Shown one piece after another: positions 27,770 through 35,441 of a stretch of DNA of 64,000 bases. Positions within the stretch are counted from its first letter, which is position 1. The number at the start of each line of letters is the position of its first letter. Location: the NCBI GenBank assembly GCA_036377595.1, contig DASUYB010000108.1, forward strand, positions 1 to 64,000, written 5' to 3'. The notes under the pieces are model-generated. The model did not search any database and was not told where the DNA came from. It saw only the letters and a list, made by a program, of their open reading frames with translations. The stretch is from Longimicrobium sp. GTDB taxonomy: Bacteria; Gemmatimonadota; Gemmatimonadetes; Longimicrobiales; Longimicrobiaceae. The position numbers and the translations under genes were made by a program.

Positions 27770-28261
27770 ATGAGCCAGCCGCGGGTCGGGATCATCATGG
27801 GCAGCCGCAGCGACCGCGAGACCATGCAGGAGGCCGCGCGCGTGCTGGACGAGCTGGGGATCGGCTGGGAGATGGAGATCGTCTCCGCGCACCGCACCCC
27901 CGACCGCATGTTCCGCTACGCCGAGGAGGCCGAGGGGCGCGGGATCGAGGTGATCATCGCCGGCGCGGGCGGCGCGGCGCACCTGCCGGGGATGACCGCC
28001 GCCAAGACCGTCCTCCCCGTGATCGGCGTCCCCGTCCTCTCGTCCACGCTCAACGGGCTCGACTCGCTCCTCTCCATCGTGCAGATGCCGAAGGGCGTCC
28101 CCGTCGCCACCGTGGCCATCGGCAAGGCGGGCGCGGCCAACGCGGGGCTCCTGGCCGCGCGCATCCTGGGCACGCGCGACGAGGAGATCCGCGCGAAGCT
28201 CAAGGCATACGCCCATCAGTTGGGGGAGGACGCGCTCCGCCCCGACCCGCCGGCCGCGTGA
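27770..28261 (+). CDS. purE: N5-carboxyaminoimidazole ribonucleotide mutase
   Basis: Moves the carboxyl group from N5-CAIR to C4 in purine synthesis, class I PurE acting after PurK. 163 residues with the substrate loop [13 protein letters not shown], the catalytic [10 protein letters not shown] (His), [12 protein letters not shown] and [37 protein letters not shown]. Start ATG 27770 gives a normal N-terminus. The last base of its stop is the first base of the purK ATG. Confidence 0.96.
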   Translation: MSQPRVGIIMGSRSDRETMQEAARVLDELGIGWEMEIVSAHRTPDRMFRYAEEAEGRGIEVIIAGAGGAAHLPGMTAAKTVLPVIGVPVLSSTLNGLDSLLSIVQMPKGVPVATVAIGKAGAANAGLLAARILGTRDEEIRAKLKAYAHQLGEDALRPDPPAA

Positions 28262-29421
28262 TGGCGGACGGCGTGTTCCTTCCCGGCTCGAGCATCGGGA
28301 TCGTCGGCGGCGGGCAGCTGGGGCGGATGTTCGCGCTCGAGGCGCGGCGGATGGGCTACCGCGTCGTGGTCCTCGACCCCGGCGGCGACGCGCCCGCCGC
28401 GCAGGTGGCCGACGAGCACGTGCAGGCGCCGTTCGACGACCCCGCCGCCATGCGCGCGCTGGCCGAACGCTCCGACGTGGTCACGCTCGAGTGGGAGAAC
28501 GCGGACGTGGCCACGCTGCGCGAGATCGAGCGCAGCGTCCCCGTCCGCCCCGGCCCCGGCGTCCTCGAGGTGGCCCAGCACCGCGTGCGCGAGAAGGACA
28601 CGGCGCGGCGGCTGGGGATCCTGACCGCCGGCTACCGCGCCGTCTCCACCCGCGACGACCTGCGCGGGGCGCTGCGCGAGATCGGCACGCCCGCGGTGCT
28701 GAAGACGGCGCGCTGGGGGTACGACGGCAAGGGCCAAGCGGTGATCCGCGACCCGTCGGACGCCGATGCCGCGTTCGATGCCGTGGGCGGGGACGGGACG
28801 ACGGAGCTGATCCTGGAGGAGTGGGTGCGCTTCTCGATGGAGATCTCCGTCGTGGCCGCGCGCGGGCCCGACGGCGCGACGGCGTGCTTCCCGGTCGCCG
28901 AGAACGTGCACCGCAACGCCATCCTCGACGTCTCCATCGTTCCCGCGCGCATCCCCGCGGAGATCGGTGACGAAGCGCGCCGCGTGGCCGTCTCCATGGC
29001 GGAGGGGCTGGGCGTCGTGGGCCTGCTGGCGGTGGAGATGTTCGTCGCCGAGGACGGGCACGTGCGCATGAACGAGATCGCCCCGCGGCCGCACAACTCC
29101 GGGCACTACACGCTGGAGGCCTGCCCGGTGAGCCAGTTCGAGCAGCAGCTGCGCGCCGTCTGCGGCCTTCCGCTGGGGTCGACGGAGCTGCTGCGCCCCG
29201 CCGCGATGGCCAACCTGATGGGCGACGACGCGGGGACGGCGCTCGGCCGCGCGGGCGTCGCGGACGCGCTGGGCGTCCCCGCGACGGCGCTCCATCTCTA
29301 CGGCAAGGCCGAGGCGCGCCCCGGGCGGAAGATGGGGCACCTGACCTCGCTGGGCGGCACCGCCGAGGAGGCGCTGGAGCGGGTGTTGCGGGCGCGCGGG
29401 CACGTCACGGGCGAGAGGTAA
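28261..29421 (+). CDS. purK: N5-carboxyaminoimidazole ribonucleotide synthetase
   Basis: ATP- and bicarbonate-dependent carboxylation of aminoimidazole ribonucleotide, supplying PurE. 386 residues, ATP-grasp fold: GIVGGGQLGRMFALEARRMGY at the N-terminus, VLKTARWGYDGKGQ (ATP and substrate loop), LILEEWVRFSMEISVVAAR and the C-terminal MNEIAPRPHNSGHYTLEAC. Overlaps purE by one base, so the two-enzyme PurK-PurE route is translationally linked. Confidence 0.96.
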   Translation: MADGVFLPGSSIGIVGGGQLGRMFALEARRMGYRVVVLDPGGDAPAAQVADEHVQAPFDDPAAMRALAERSDVVTLEWENADVATLREIERSVPVRPGPGVLEVAQHRVREKDTARRLGILTAGYRAVSTRDDLRGALREIGTPAVLKTARWGYDGKGQAVIRDPSDADAAFDAVGGDGTTELILEEWVRFSMEISVVAARGPDGATACFPVAENVHRNAILDVSIVPARIPAEIGDEARRVAVSMAEGLGVVGLLAVEMFVAEDGHVRMNEIAPRPHNSGHYTLEACPVSQFEQQLRAVCGLPLGSTELLRPAAMANLMGDDAGTALGRAGVADALGVPATALHLYGKAEARPGRKMGHLTSLGGTAEEALERVLRARGHVTGER

Positions 29422-29719
29422 GACGAGCCACCCCCTTGCGTTCCGCGCGGGCCCCATGCATTTGTAGAGAGGCCGCAGCAAACGACCCACGCGACACCGA
29501 CCCTCCAGCCAGACGCATCCGTCCTCCCTCAAGGACGAACACCGCGTCAAGTCAGGAACGCTCCACGCAACGCGTTCCACCTTCAGCGGAAGCGAGAAAC
29601 CAGCCGCGCCACGGCTCCGTAAACATGTGGGAACGCGCGGTGTACAAGGCTGCGTGGAACTGGCCCGCGCCTTGCCTCGTAGTACAGGGCAGGACGGGCG
29701 GATTGACCCAGGAGGCTCC
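29422..29719. other. Intergenic region, nothing recognised
   Basis: 298 nt after purK. Less GC-rich than the genes; no repeat of the families seen elsewhere and no frame with a plausible start. It presumably holds the promoter of the next gene. Confidence 0.4.
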
Positions 29720-30136
29720 GTGATCCTTCACTGCAACTTCGAAGAGCTTCGGGCGCTTACGGCGGCCTCGGAGATGATCGTGGCGGATGCCCACGGTCAT
29801 GCCGGCGCCGTCGCGCCCCCCTCGGAGGAGCTGGGGATGGTGGAGCAGCTCCTCCCGCGCCTGACCGGCGACGTCAGCATCGAGACCCTCGAGGACCAGC
29901 GCCGAGTGCAGCGGGCGGTGTCGTTCATCTGCCACGACCTGCATCAGCGGCTGGACGAGCAGATCATCGCCACCAACCCGGCCAACGAGGACGCGGTGTC
30001 GCTGTACTTCGACTACGGCCACTCGCGCACCGTGCTCCACCGCCTGGACCTGATGGGCGCGGAGATGGAGGCGATCATCGACCTGATCCACGGCGGCCGC
30101 GCCGCCGCCGCCGGCAGCGTCACCTTCCCCGACTGA
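29720..30136 (+). CDS. Hypothetical protein
   Basis: 138 residues from GTG 29720, which has AGGAGG (29710-29715) 4 nt upstream; a longer frame from 29627 lacks one. Acidic, soluble, probably helical: ELRALTAASEMIV, EELGMVEQLLPRL, RRVQRAVSFICHDLHQRLDEQI, then a FDYGHSRTVLHRLDLMGAEMEAIIDLI helix pair. It has no signal peptide or membrane segment. Family not recognised. It is a single unit with a strong terminator. Confidence 0.7.
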   Translation: MILHCNFEELRALTAASEMIVADAHGHAGAVAPPSEELGMVEQLLPRLTGDVSIETLEDQRRVQRAVSFICHDLHQRLDEQIIATNPANEDAVSLYFDYGHSRTVLHRLDLMGAEMEAIIDLIHGGRAAAAGSVTFPD

Positions 30137-30160
30137 CGCCGCATCGCGACCGAACGCGAC

Positions 30161-30199
30161 GAGGCCCCGCACCGGATGCCGGTGCGGGGCCTCTGCTTT
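30161..30199 (+). terminator. Strong hairpin terminator
   Basis: GAGGCCCCGCACCGG (30161-30175) pairs perfectly with CCGGTGCGGGGCCTC (30179-30193) around ATG, followed by TGCTTTG. Confidence 0.8.
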
Positions 30200-30365
30200 G
30201 CTGGTCGCCGCGACGATGCAACGGATCGCATCACCGGGTGCATCATCGCGATCCATCCAGCTCTGTCCGCGCAGGGGATTTGGCGCGCGCAGCGGTCCAC
30301 GTCTCGCCTAAACCCTTATCCGGATCGACGGTCCAACACGGCTATGAACCACGGAGGGTTCGAAC

Positions 30366-30737
30366 TCAATTCGTGACGAGTGGGTTGATCAACCGGAGTC
30401 CGGCGATCCACTGAAAATCCCGGGAATTGTTCGTTGCGAGCGGGATCCTGTGTTCCAGAGCGGTCGCGGCGATAAGTGCATCTCCAAGCGAGAGCTTCCG
30501 CTGCTGCCGCAAGGCGACCGCGCCGTCGATCACCTGGCGGTCTATGTCGAGCATCGGAATCGCTGCAAAGAATCGCTCGAGCGAAACACGGTCTCGCGGA
30601 TCGAGCGCATGATAACCGAGCGCCTCCACGTACGTGATGGCCGACACCGCAATCGCGTTCTCCGTGAGGAAGCGGTGAACGGATGGATATGCCGGATCGG
30701 CTGCGTAGATGATGACGTTCGTATCGAGCAGGATCAT
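30366..30737 (-). CDS. vapC: PIN-domain ribonuclease toxin (VapC type)
   Basis: 123 residues with the PIN-domain acidic residues in order: LLDTNVIIY (Asp5), TYVEALGYH (Glu39 region), GDALIAATA (Asp near 86) and TNNSRDF (Asp near 107). VapC toxins are Mg-dependent RNases that cut tRNA or rRNA unless bound by the antitoxin. The start overlaps the stop of the upstream small gene by 4 nt, the classic toxin-antitoxin layout. Base composition is lower in GC than the neighbours, consistent with transfer. Confidence 0.9.
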   Translation of the reverse strand: MILLDTNVIIYAADPAYPSVHRFLTENAIAVSAITYVEALGYHALDPRDRVSLERFFAAIPMLDIDRQVIDGAVALRQQRKLSLGDALIAATALEHRIPLATNNSRDFQWIAGLRLINPLVTN

Positions 30738-30994
30738 TCGTCACGTCCGGGAAGCGGCCGGTCTTTCCGAACTTCTCGCTGCCACGCCACGGGATCGGGG
30801 ATCGACCTGATCCCGCCGCGCGACGCGATCTCCTGTAGCGCAGCCAGCGCCGCACCGCGGCGTTCCTCGGGCGCCGCCGTGTCTTCGTCGTCGGGTACGA
30901 TCACCTTGACTGCCTTCGGCCGGTCATCGGCCGGCGCACGGCCTCTCCACTCCAGGCAGTTACCCGACAAAACGGCATCGTAGCTCTGGCTCAT
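30734..30994 (-). CDS. Putative antitoxin of the PIN-domain toxin
   Basis: 86 residues from the ATG at 30994, preceded on the minus strand by CGAGGATT. A longer frame starting further upstream has no site. The sequence begins MSQSYDAVLSGNCLEWRG and continues to a basic-acidic stretch ending RKDRPLPGRDE. This resembles the short DNA-binding-plus-tail plan of VapB-like antitoxins (a DUF2281/Phd-type 'a..l.gn.leW.g..P' pattern), but no AbrB or RHH motif is certain. The call rests mainly on the coupled position upstream of the PIN gene. Confidence 0.72.
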   Translation of the reverse strand: MSQSYDAVLSGNCLEWRGRAPADDRPKAVKVIVPDDEDTAAPEERRGAALAALQEIASRGGIRSIPDPVAWQREVRKDRPLPGRDE

Positions 30995-31139
30995 CGGAAT
31001 CCTCGATAGTGTTATGAACAATTTAGACAAGTCCTGCACGAAAGGGAAGGGTCGCGCCATCCCCCTAAGCGGCGCTGCGGTACCTCTTCAGGCTGAGCTG
31101 CAGCGGGCACGAGGCAGCGTCCACGGTGTATGGGGCGGG

Positions 31140-32315
31140 ATGATGCAGACGCCCGTGCTTTCACCCGCCGCGCTCTCCGCGCGGATCCGCAACCGCGCGC
31201 GGGAGATGGGGTTCGACCTGGTCGGCATCGCCCCTGCGCACGCGAGCGCGCACGGCGATGCCTACGAGCGCTGGGTGGAGATGGGGATGCACGGCGAGAT
31301 GGGCTACCTCTCGCGCGAGGACGCCGTCGCCAGGCGCCGCGACCCGGCGGTGCTCGTTCCCGGCGTGAAGTCCGCCGTGGTCGTGGGGCTGCGCTACTAC
31401 GTGCCCGACGCGGACGAAGGAGTCACCACCGACCCATCGCGCGGCATCGTCGCCCGCTACGCGCGCGGCGACGACTACCACGAGCTGATGAAGGAGCGGC
31501 TGATCGCGTTGCAAAACTGGATTGGCGCGGAGTTGGTGCCGGTCGGCGGGCGTGCGTACGTGGACACGGGCGCGGTGCTGGAACGCGAGCTGGCGCAGCG
31601 GGCGGGGCTGGGGTGGCAGGGGAAGAACACCATGCTCATCCACCCGCGCCGCGGCTCGTACTACTTCCTCGGCGAGGTGCTGCTCGATGTGGAGCTGGAG
31701 TACGACCACCGCTTCGTGAAGGACCACTGCGGCACCTGTACCCGTTGCCTCGACGCGTGCCCCACCGGCGCCCTCCTCGGCCGCGACCCGACGGGCGCGC
31801 CGGTGATGGACGCGCGCCGCTGTATCTCGTACCTCACCATCGAGCTGAAGGGCGCCATCCCGCGCGAGCTGCGCCCGCTGATGGGCAACCGCATCTACGG
31901 CTGCGACATCTGCCAGGAAGTGTGCCCGTGGAACCGCTTCTCCAAGCCGACGGACGAGGCGGCGTTCCTGGCGCGCGAGGGGTTGGACGGTCCGTCGCTG
32001 ATCGAGTGGATGACGATGACGCAGGAGGAGTTCAGCCGCCGCTTCAAGAACTCGCCGATCAAGCGGACGAAGCGCCGGGGGCTCCTGCGCAACGTCGCCG
32101 TCGCGCTCGGCAACTGGGGCGCGCCGGAGGCCGTCCCCGCGCTGGCGATCGCGCTGAACGACGAGGAGCCGCTGGTGCGCGGGCACGCGGCGTGGGCGCT
32201 GGGGCGCATCGGTTCCGAGGGCGCGACGCAGGCGCTGTCTTCCCGCTTGGAGGCTGAGTCCGATACGTGGGTTCGCGAGGAGATCGCGCTCGCGCTCGAA
32301 GCGGTAACTGCTTGA
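31140..32315 (+). CDS. queG: Epoxyqueuosine reductase QueG
   Basis: Reduces epoxyqueuosine to queuosine in tRNA, using cobalamin and two [4Fe-4S] clusters. 391 residues: N-terminal MGFDLVGIAPA, catalytic region GGRAYVDTGAVLERELAQRAGLGWQGKNT, first ferredoxin motif Cys197/200/203/207 (CGTCTRCLDACP) and second motif Cys255/258/262 (CDICQEVCPWN). The C-terminal HEAT-like repeats (VPALAIALNDEEPLVRGHAAWALGRIG) bind tRNA. ATG 31140 and ATG 31143 are adjacent; only a weak GGGGCGGG precedes them. Confidence 0.95.
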   Translation: MMQTPVLSPAALSARIRNRAREMGFDLVGIAPAHASAHGDAYERWVEMGMHGEMGYLSREDAVARRRDPAVLVPGVKSAVVVGLRYYVPDADEGVTTDPSRGIVARYARGDDYHELMKERLIALQNWIGAELVPVGGRAYVDTGAVLERELAQRAGLGWQGKNTMLIHPRRGSYYFLGEVLLDVELEYDHRFVKDHCGTCTRCLDACPTGALLGRDPTGAPVMDARRCISYLTIELKGAIPRELRPLMGNRIYGCDICQEVCPWNRFSKPTDEAAFLAREGLDGPSLIEWMTMTQEEFSRRFKNSPIKRTKRRGLLRNVAVALGNWGAPEAVPALAIALNDEEPLVRGHAAWALGRIGSEGATQALSSRLEAESDTWVREEIALALEAVTA

Positions 32316-32575
32316 TATGGCTGTAGATACTCGCAGTATTGCTTTGTGGAACACTCAACTCGCCAGCAACATTCTCACAATGACATAGCCGCGAGAAGGG
32401 GCGGCGGCTGAGTCTCCCGCGCTCCACGTCGTCCCCCGGTTCCGCCGGGCGTAGACGCGCTCACGTGTTTTCGTATCTTTCCCGTAACGAGCCGTCACGG
32501 CTGCGGGCCGCGTCCGGAATGGCGCGATGCATCCGACCGGACGTAACCGACGAGAACAGACCGAAATCGCACGTG
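32316..32575. other. Intergenic region, no gene
   Basis: Moderate GC, no recognised repeat family. Frames upstream of 32576 that extend the next gene have no ribosome-binding site and no family similarity. Confidence 0.35.
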
Positions 32576-35287
32576 ATGAGCGCCTCCCTGCCGCTGTCCC
32601 CCGTGCCTGTGGACGTCGATCCGATCTGGGTCTTCGACGGAAGATCTCCAACGCCGGACCTCGCGGAGATCGGCGGAAAGGCATTCAACCTGGTCCGCAT
32701 CGCCCAGCGGACGCCCGCCGTTCCCTACTTCTTCGTGGTGCGGGCGGAAGCGCTGATGCACCTGCTGGGCGGCGACGCGTTGCCGGACACGGAGGAGGAG
32801 GCGGAACAGCTGCGGGAGCGGGCCGCGCGTGCGCCGCTCCCCGACGAGGTGCGGCAGGCGCTCCGCGAGGCGCTGGAGGCTGTGGGAGACGGGCCGCTGG
32901 CGGTGCGCTCCTCGGCGGTGGGCGAGGACGGCGAGCGCAGCTCGTTCGCGGGACAGTTCGAGACGGTGCTGGGCGTGGCCCCGGACGAGGACGCGGTCTG
33001 GCGGGCCGTGTGCCGGGTGTGGGCGTCGGCCTTCCACCCGCGGGCGGAGGCGTACCGGCGCGAGCGCGGCGAGCGCGCCGGGGCCGTGGCCGTCGTCGTG
33101 CAGAGCCTGGTGGAGCCCGAGGCCGCGGGGGTCGCGTTCTCGGTCGACCCCGTCACCGGCGACGGCGCCACGGCGGTGGTCAGCGCCGTCTACGGCCTGG
33201 GCGAGGGGCTGGTGAGCGGCGCGTTGGACGCGGACACCTACTACGTGCGTACCGCGGCCGGCGGAGCCGCCACGGTGGAGGCGAAGGTGGCGCGGAAGCA
33301 CCACGCGCTGCGCTTCGACGAGGCAGCGGTGGGGATCCGCCAGGAGAAGGTCGCCCCCGGGCTGCAGGACGAGCCGGCGCTGACCGAGGCCGAGGCGCGC
33401 GCCATCGCGGAGCAGGCGCGGGCGCTGGCGGCGTCCTTCGGCGCCGAGCAGGACGTGGAGTGGGCGCTGGCGCCCGGACCCGACGGGCCGCGCCATCTCT
33501 TCCTGCTGCAGGCGCGGCCGATCACCACGCTGGGGGAGACGCGCCCGGCCACGCTGCGGGTGTGGGACAACGAGAACCTGGTGGAGAGCCTCCCCGGGGT
33601 GACGCTCCCCCTCACCTACAGCGTGGCGCGGCGCGCGTTCGCGCAGCTGTACGTGGGCCACTGCCTGGCCCTGGGCGCCTCGGAGCGCGACGTCGCCGAG
33701 AACCGGGCCGCCTTCGACGACATCGTGGGGCTGGTGCGCGGCCGCGCGTACTACGACGTGGCCGCGCTCACCCGCATCCTGCTGCTCGTGCCGGGGATGG
33801 AGCTGCGCGACGGCGACGTGGTGCCGAAGCCCGCGCCGCCGGCGGACCTCGACGAACCGCTTCCCGCGCCGCTGCCGGACGATCTCCTTCTCGCCGCCCA
33901 CACCTTCGGCGCTCCGGCCGACCTGCTGCGGTGCACGGCGCGGCTGGGGGAGGAGCTGGACGCGTTCCGCTCGCGCGTGCGCGAGGTGCTGGACCCGCTG
34001 GTGGCGACGGACTTCGGCGGGGCGGGGCCGGACGAGCTGCGGCGGCACTACGAGCGCCTCGACCGCGATCTCCTGGCGCACTGGCGCGGCCCCATGCTCA
34101 ACGACAGCCTCGTGCTGCACTGGATGAGGCTGCTGCAGCACATGATCCGCGCCTGGCTTCCCGGGATCTGGCCGGGGGCGATGACCAACCAGCTCGTCGC
34201 CGGCGCATCCCACCTGGTCTCGGCCGAGCCGGTGCAGCTGCTGGCCCGGCTGGCCGCACAGGCGCGGGGCGATGAGCGCCTGCACGCGCTGCTCACCGGC
34301 GACGGCACCGGCTCGGAGGTCTGGGAGGCGCTGCACGCCGATCCGGCGTTCGCGGAGCTGGCGGCCGGGCTGCGCGAGTTCCAGGCGCGCTTCGGCGACC
34401 GCTGCCCCGACGAGCTGAAGCTGGAGGCGGCGAGCTACGCGGAGTCTCCCGAGGCGCTGGTGCAGGCCCTGCGCGCCTGCGCGGCCGCCGGCGAGGTGCC
34501 GGCCGGCAGCGGCGAGGAGTTGCGCGCCTTCGCGGAGGCCACCGTCCGCGAGCGGCTGGAGCCTGACCAGGACGCGCCCTTCTTCGCGGTGGTGGAGCAG
34601 ACGCGGCAGGTGGTGCAGGAGCGCGAGAATACCCGCTTCGAGCGCACGCGCGCCTTCGGGGTGATCCGCCGGATCTTCAGGGCGATGGGCGCGCGGCTCG
34701 CGGAGGGCGGCGCGCTGGCGGACCCGCGCGACGTCTTCCATCTCACCACCGAGGAGATCTTCGCCTGGCTGGACGGGCACTCGGCGAACGGCGACTTGCG
34801 GCCGTTGGTGGCCGCCCGGCAGGCGGAGTTCGAGGCGTACCGGCTGCTCGCGGACCCGCCGCGCCGCTTCGTCACGCGCGGGCCGCCCGCGCTCTCGGCG
34901 CTGGAGCCCGTCGCGCCGCCGGGGATGCCGCCGCCTCCCGGGCCGGGTGGGAGCCTGCGCGGCACGGGGTGCTGTCCCGGGATGGTCCGCGCGGAGGTGC
35001 GGGTCGTCCGCGATCCGCGCCAGCCGGGCGAGCTCGCGGGCCGCATCCTCGTCGCCGAGCAGACGGACCCCGGCTGGACGCTGCTCTTCCCCGCGGCCGC
35101 GGGGGTGCTCGTGGAGCGGGGGAGCATCCTGAGCCACGCCGCCCTCGTCGCCCGCGAGCTGGGGGTGCCCTGCGTGGTGGGGATTCCCGGGCTGCTCGAC
35201 GTCCTCCGCGACGGTGAGGTGGTGGAGATGGACGGCGCCACGGGGATCGTGCGCCGTGTTCCGCCGCCGGATACGGAATCGGCGTGA
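32576..35287 (+). CDS. PEP synthase / rifampin phosphotransferase-like dikinase
   Basis: 903 residues from ATG 32576 (start uncertain; no clear ribosome-binding site). Architecture is an N-terminal ATP-grasp PEP/pyruvate-binding domain (about 20-320), a divergent middle domain, and a C-terminal swivelling phosphohistidine domain. Seen in the first: GGKAFNLVRI, LAVRSSAVGEDGERSSFAGQFETVL, VQSLVEPEAAGVAFSVDPVTGD and LLQARPITTL. The middle domain has RENTRFERTRAFGVIRRIF. The last has ILVAEQTDPGWTLLF...ERGSILSHAALVARELGVP, with His854 as the phospho-carrier. The order ATP-middle-His and the length match rifampin phosphotransferase-type enzymes more than PEP synthase, which carries a C-terminal PEP-binding barrel missing here. 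The substrate is unknown. It converges with the NRPS genes across a shared terminator. Confidence 0.85.
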   Translation: MSASLPLSPVPVDVDPIWVFDGRSPTPDLAEIGGKAFNLVRIAQRTPAVPYFFVVRAEALMHLLGGDALPDTEEEAEQLRERAARAPLPDEVRQALREALEAVGDGPLAVRSSAVGEDGERSSFAGQFETVLGVAPDEDAVWRAVCRVWASAFHPRAEAYRRERGERAGAVAVVVQSLVEPEAAGVAFSVDPVTGDGATAVVSAVYGLGEGLVSGALDADTYYVRTAAGGAATVEAKVARKHHALRFDEAAVGIRQEKVAPGLQDEPALTEAEARAIAEQARALAASFGAEQDVEWALAPGPDGPRHLFLLQARPITTLGETRPATLRVWDNENLVESLPGVTLPLTYSVARRAFAQLYVGHCLALGASERDVAENRAAFDDIVGLVRGRAYYDVAALTRILLLVPGMELRDGDVVPKPAPPADLDEPLPAPLPDDLLLAAHTFGAPADLLRCTARLGEELDAFRSRVREVLDPLVATDFGGAGPDELRRHYERLDRDLLAHWRGPMLNDSLVLHWMRLLQHMIRAWLPGIWPGAMTNQLVAGASHLVSAEPVQLLARLAAQARGDERLHALLTGDGTGSEVWEALHADPAFAELAAGLREFQARFGDRCPDELKLEAASYAESPEALVQALRACAAAGEVPAGSGEELRAFAEATVRERLEPDQDAPFFAVVEQTRQVVQERENTRFERTRAFGVIRRIFRAMGARLAEGGALADPRDVFHLTTEEIFAWLDGHSANGDLRPLVAARQAEFEAYRLLADPPRRFVTRGPPALSALEPVAPPGMPPPPGPGGSLRGTGCCPGMVRAEVRVVRDPRQPGELAGRILVAEQTDPGWTLLFPAAAGVLVERGSILSHAALVARELGVPCVVGIPGLLDVLRDGEVVEMDGATGIVRRVPPPDTESA

Positions 35288-35337
35288 TCGCCTGGCTCTC
35301 CGTGCACCTTGGGCGATGAGCGTCGAGAGAAGATACG

Positions 35338-35370
35338 ACGCGGGGTGGACGATCCTTGTCCACCCCGCGT
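35338..35370. terminator. Bidirectional terminator between the dikinase and the NRPS operon
   Basis: ACGCGGGGTGGAC (35338-35350) pairs perfectly with GTCCACCCCGCGT (35358-35370) around GATCCTT, midway between the two convergent stop codons. Confidence 0.75.
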
Positions 35371-35441
35371 CCGCTGACAAGCTGCGTGCGCACCGGCGGG
35401 GGCCAGCCCGGGGGACGACCCATCGCCCCGGGCCCGTCGCG

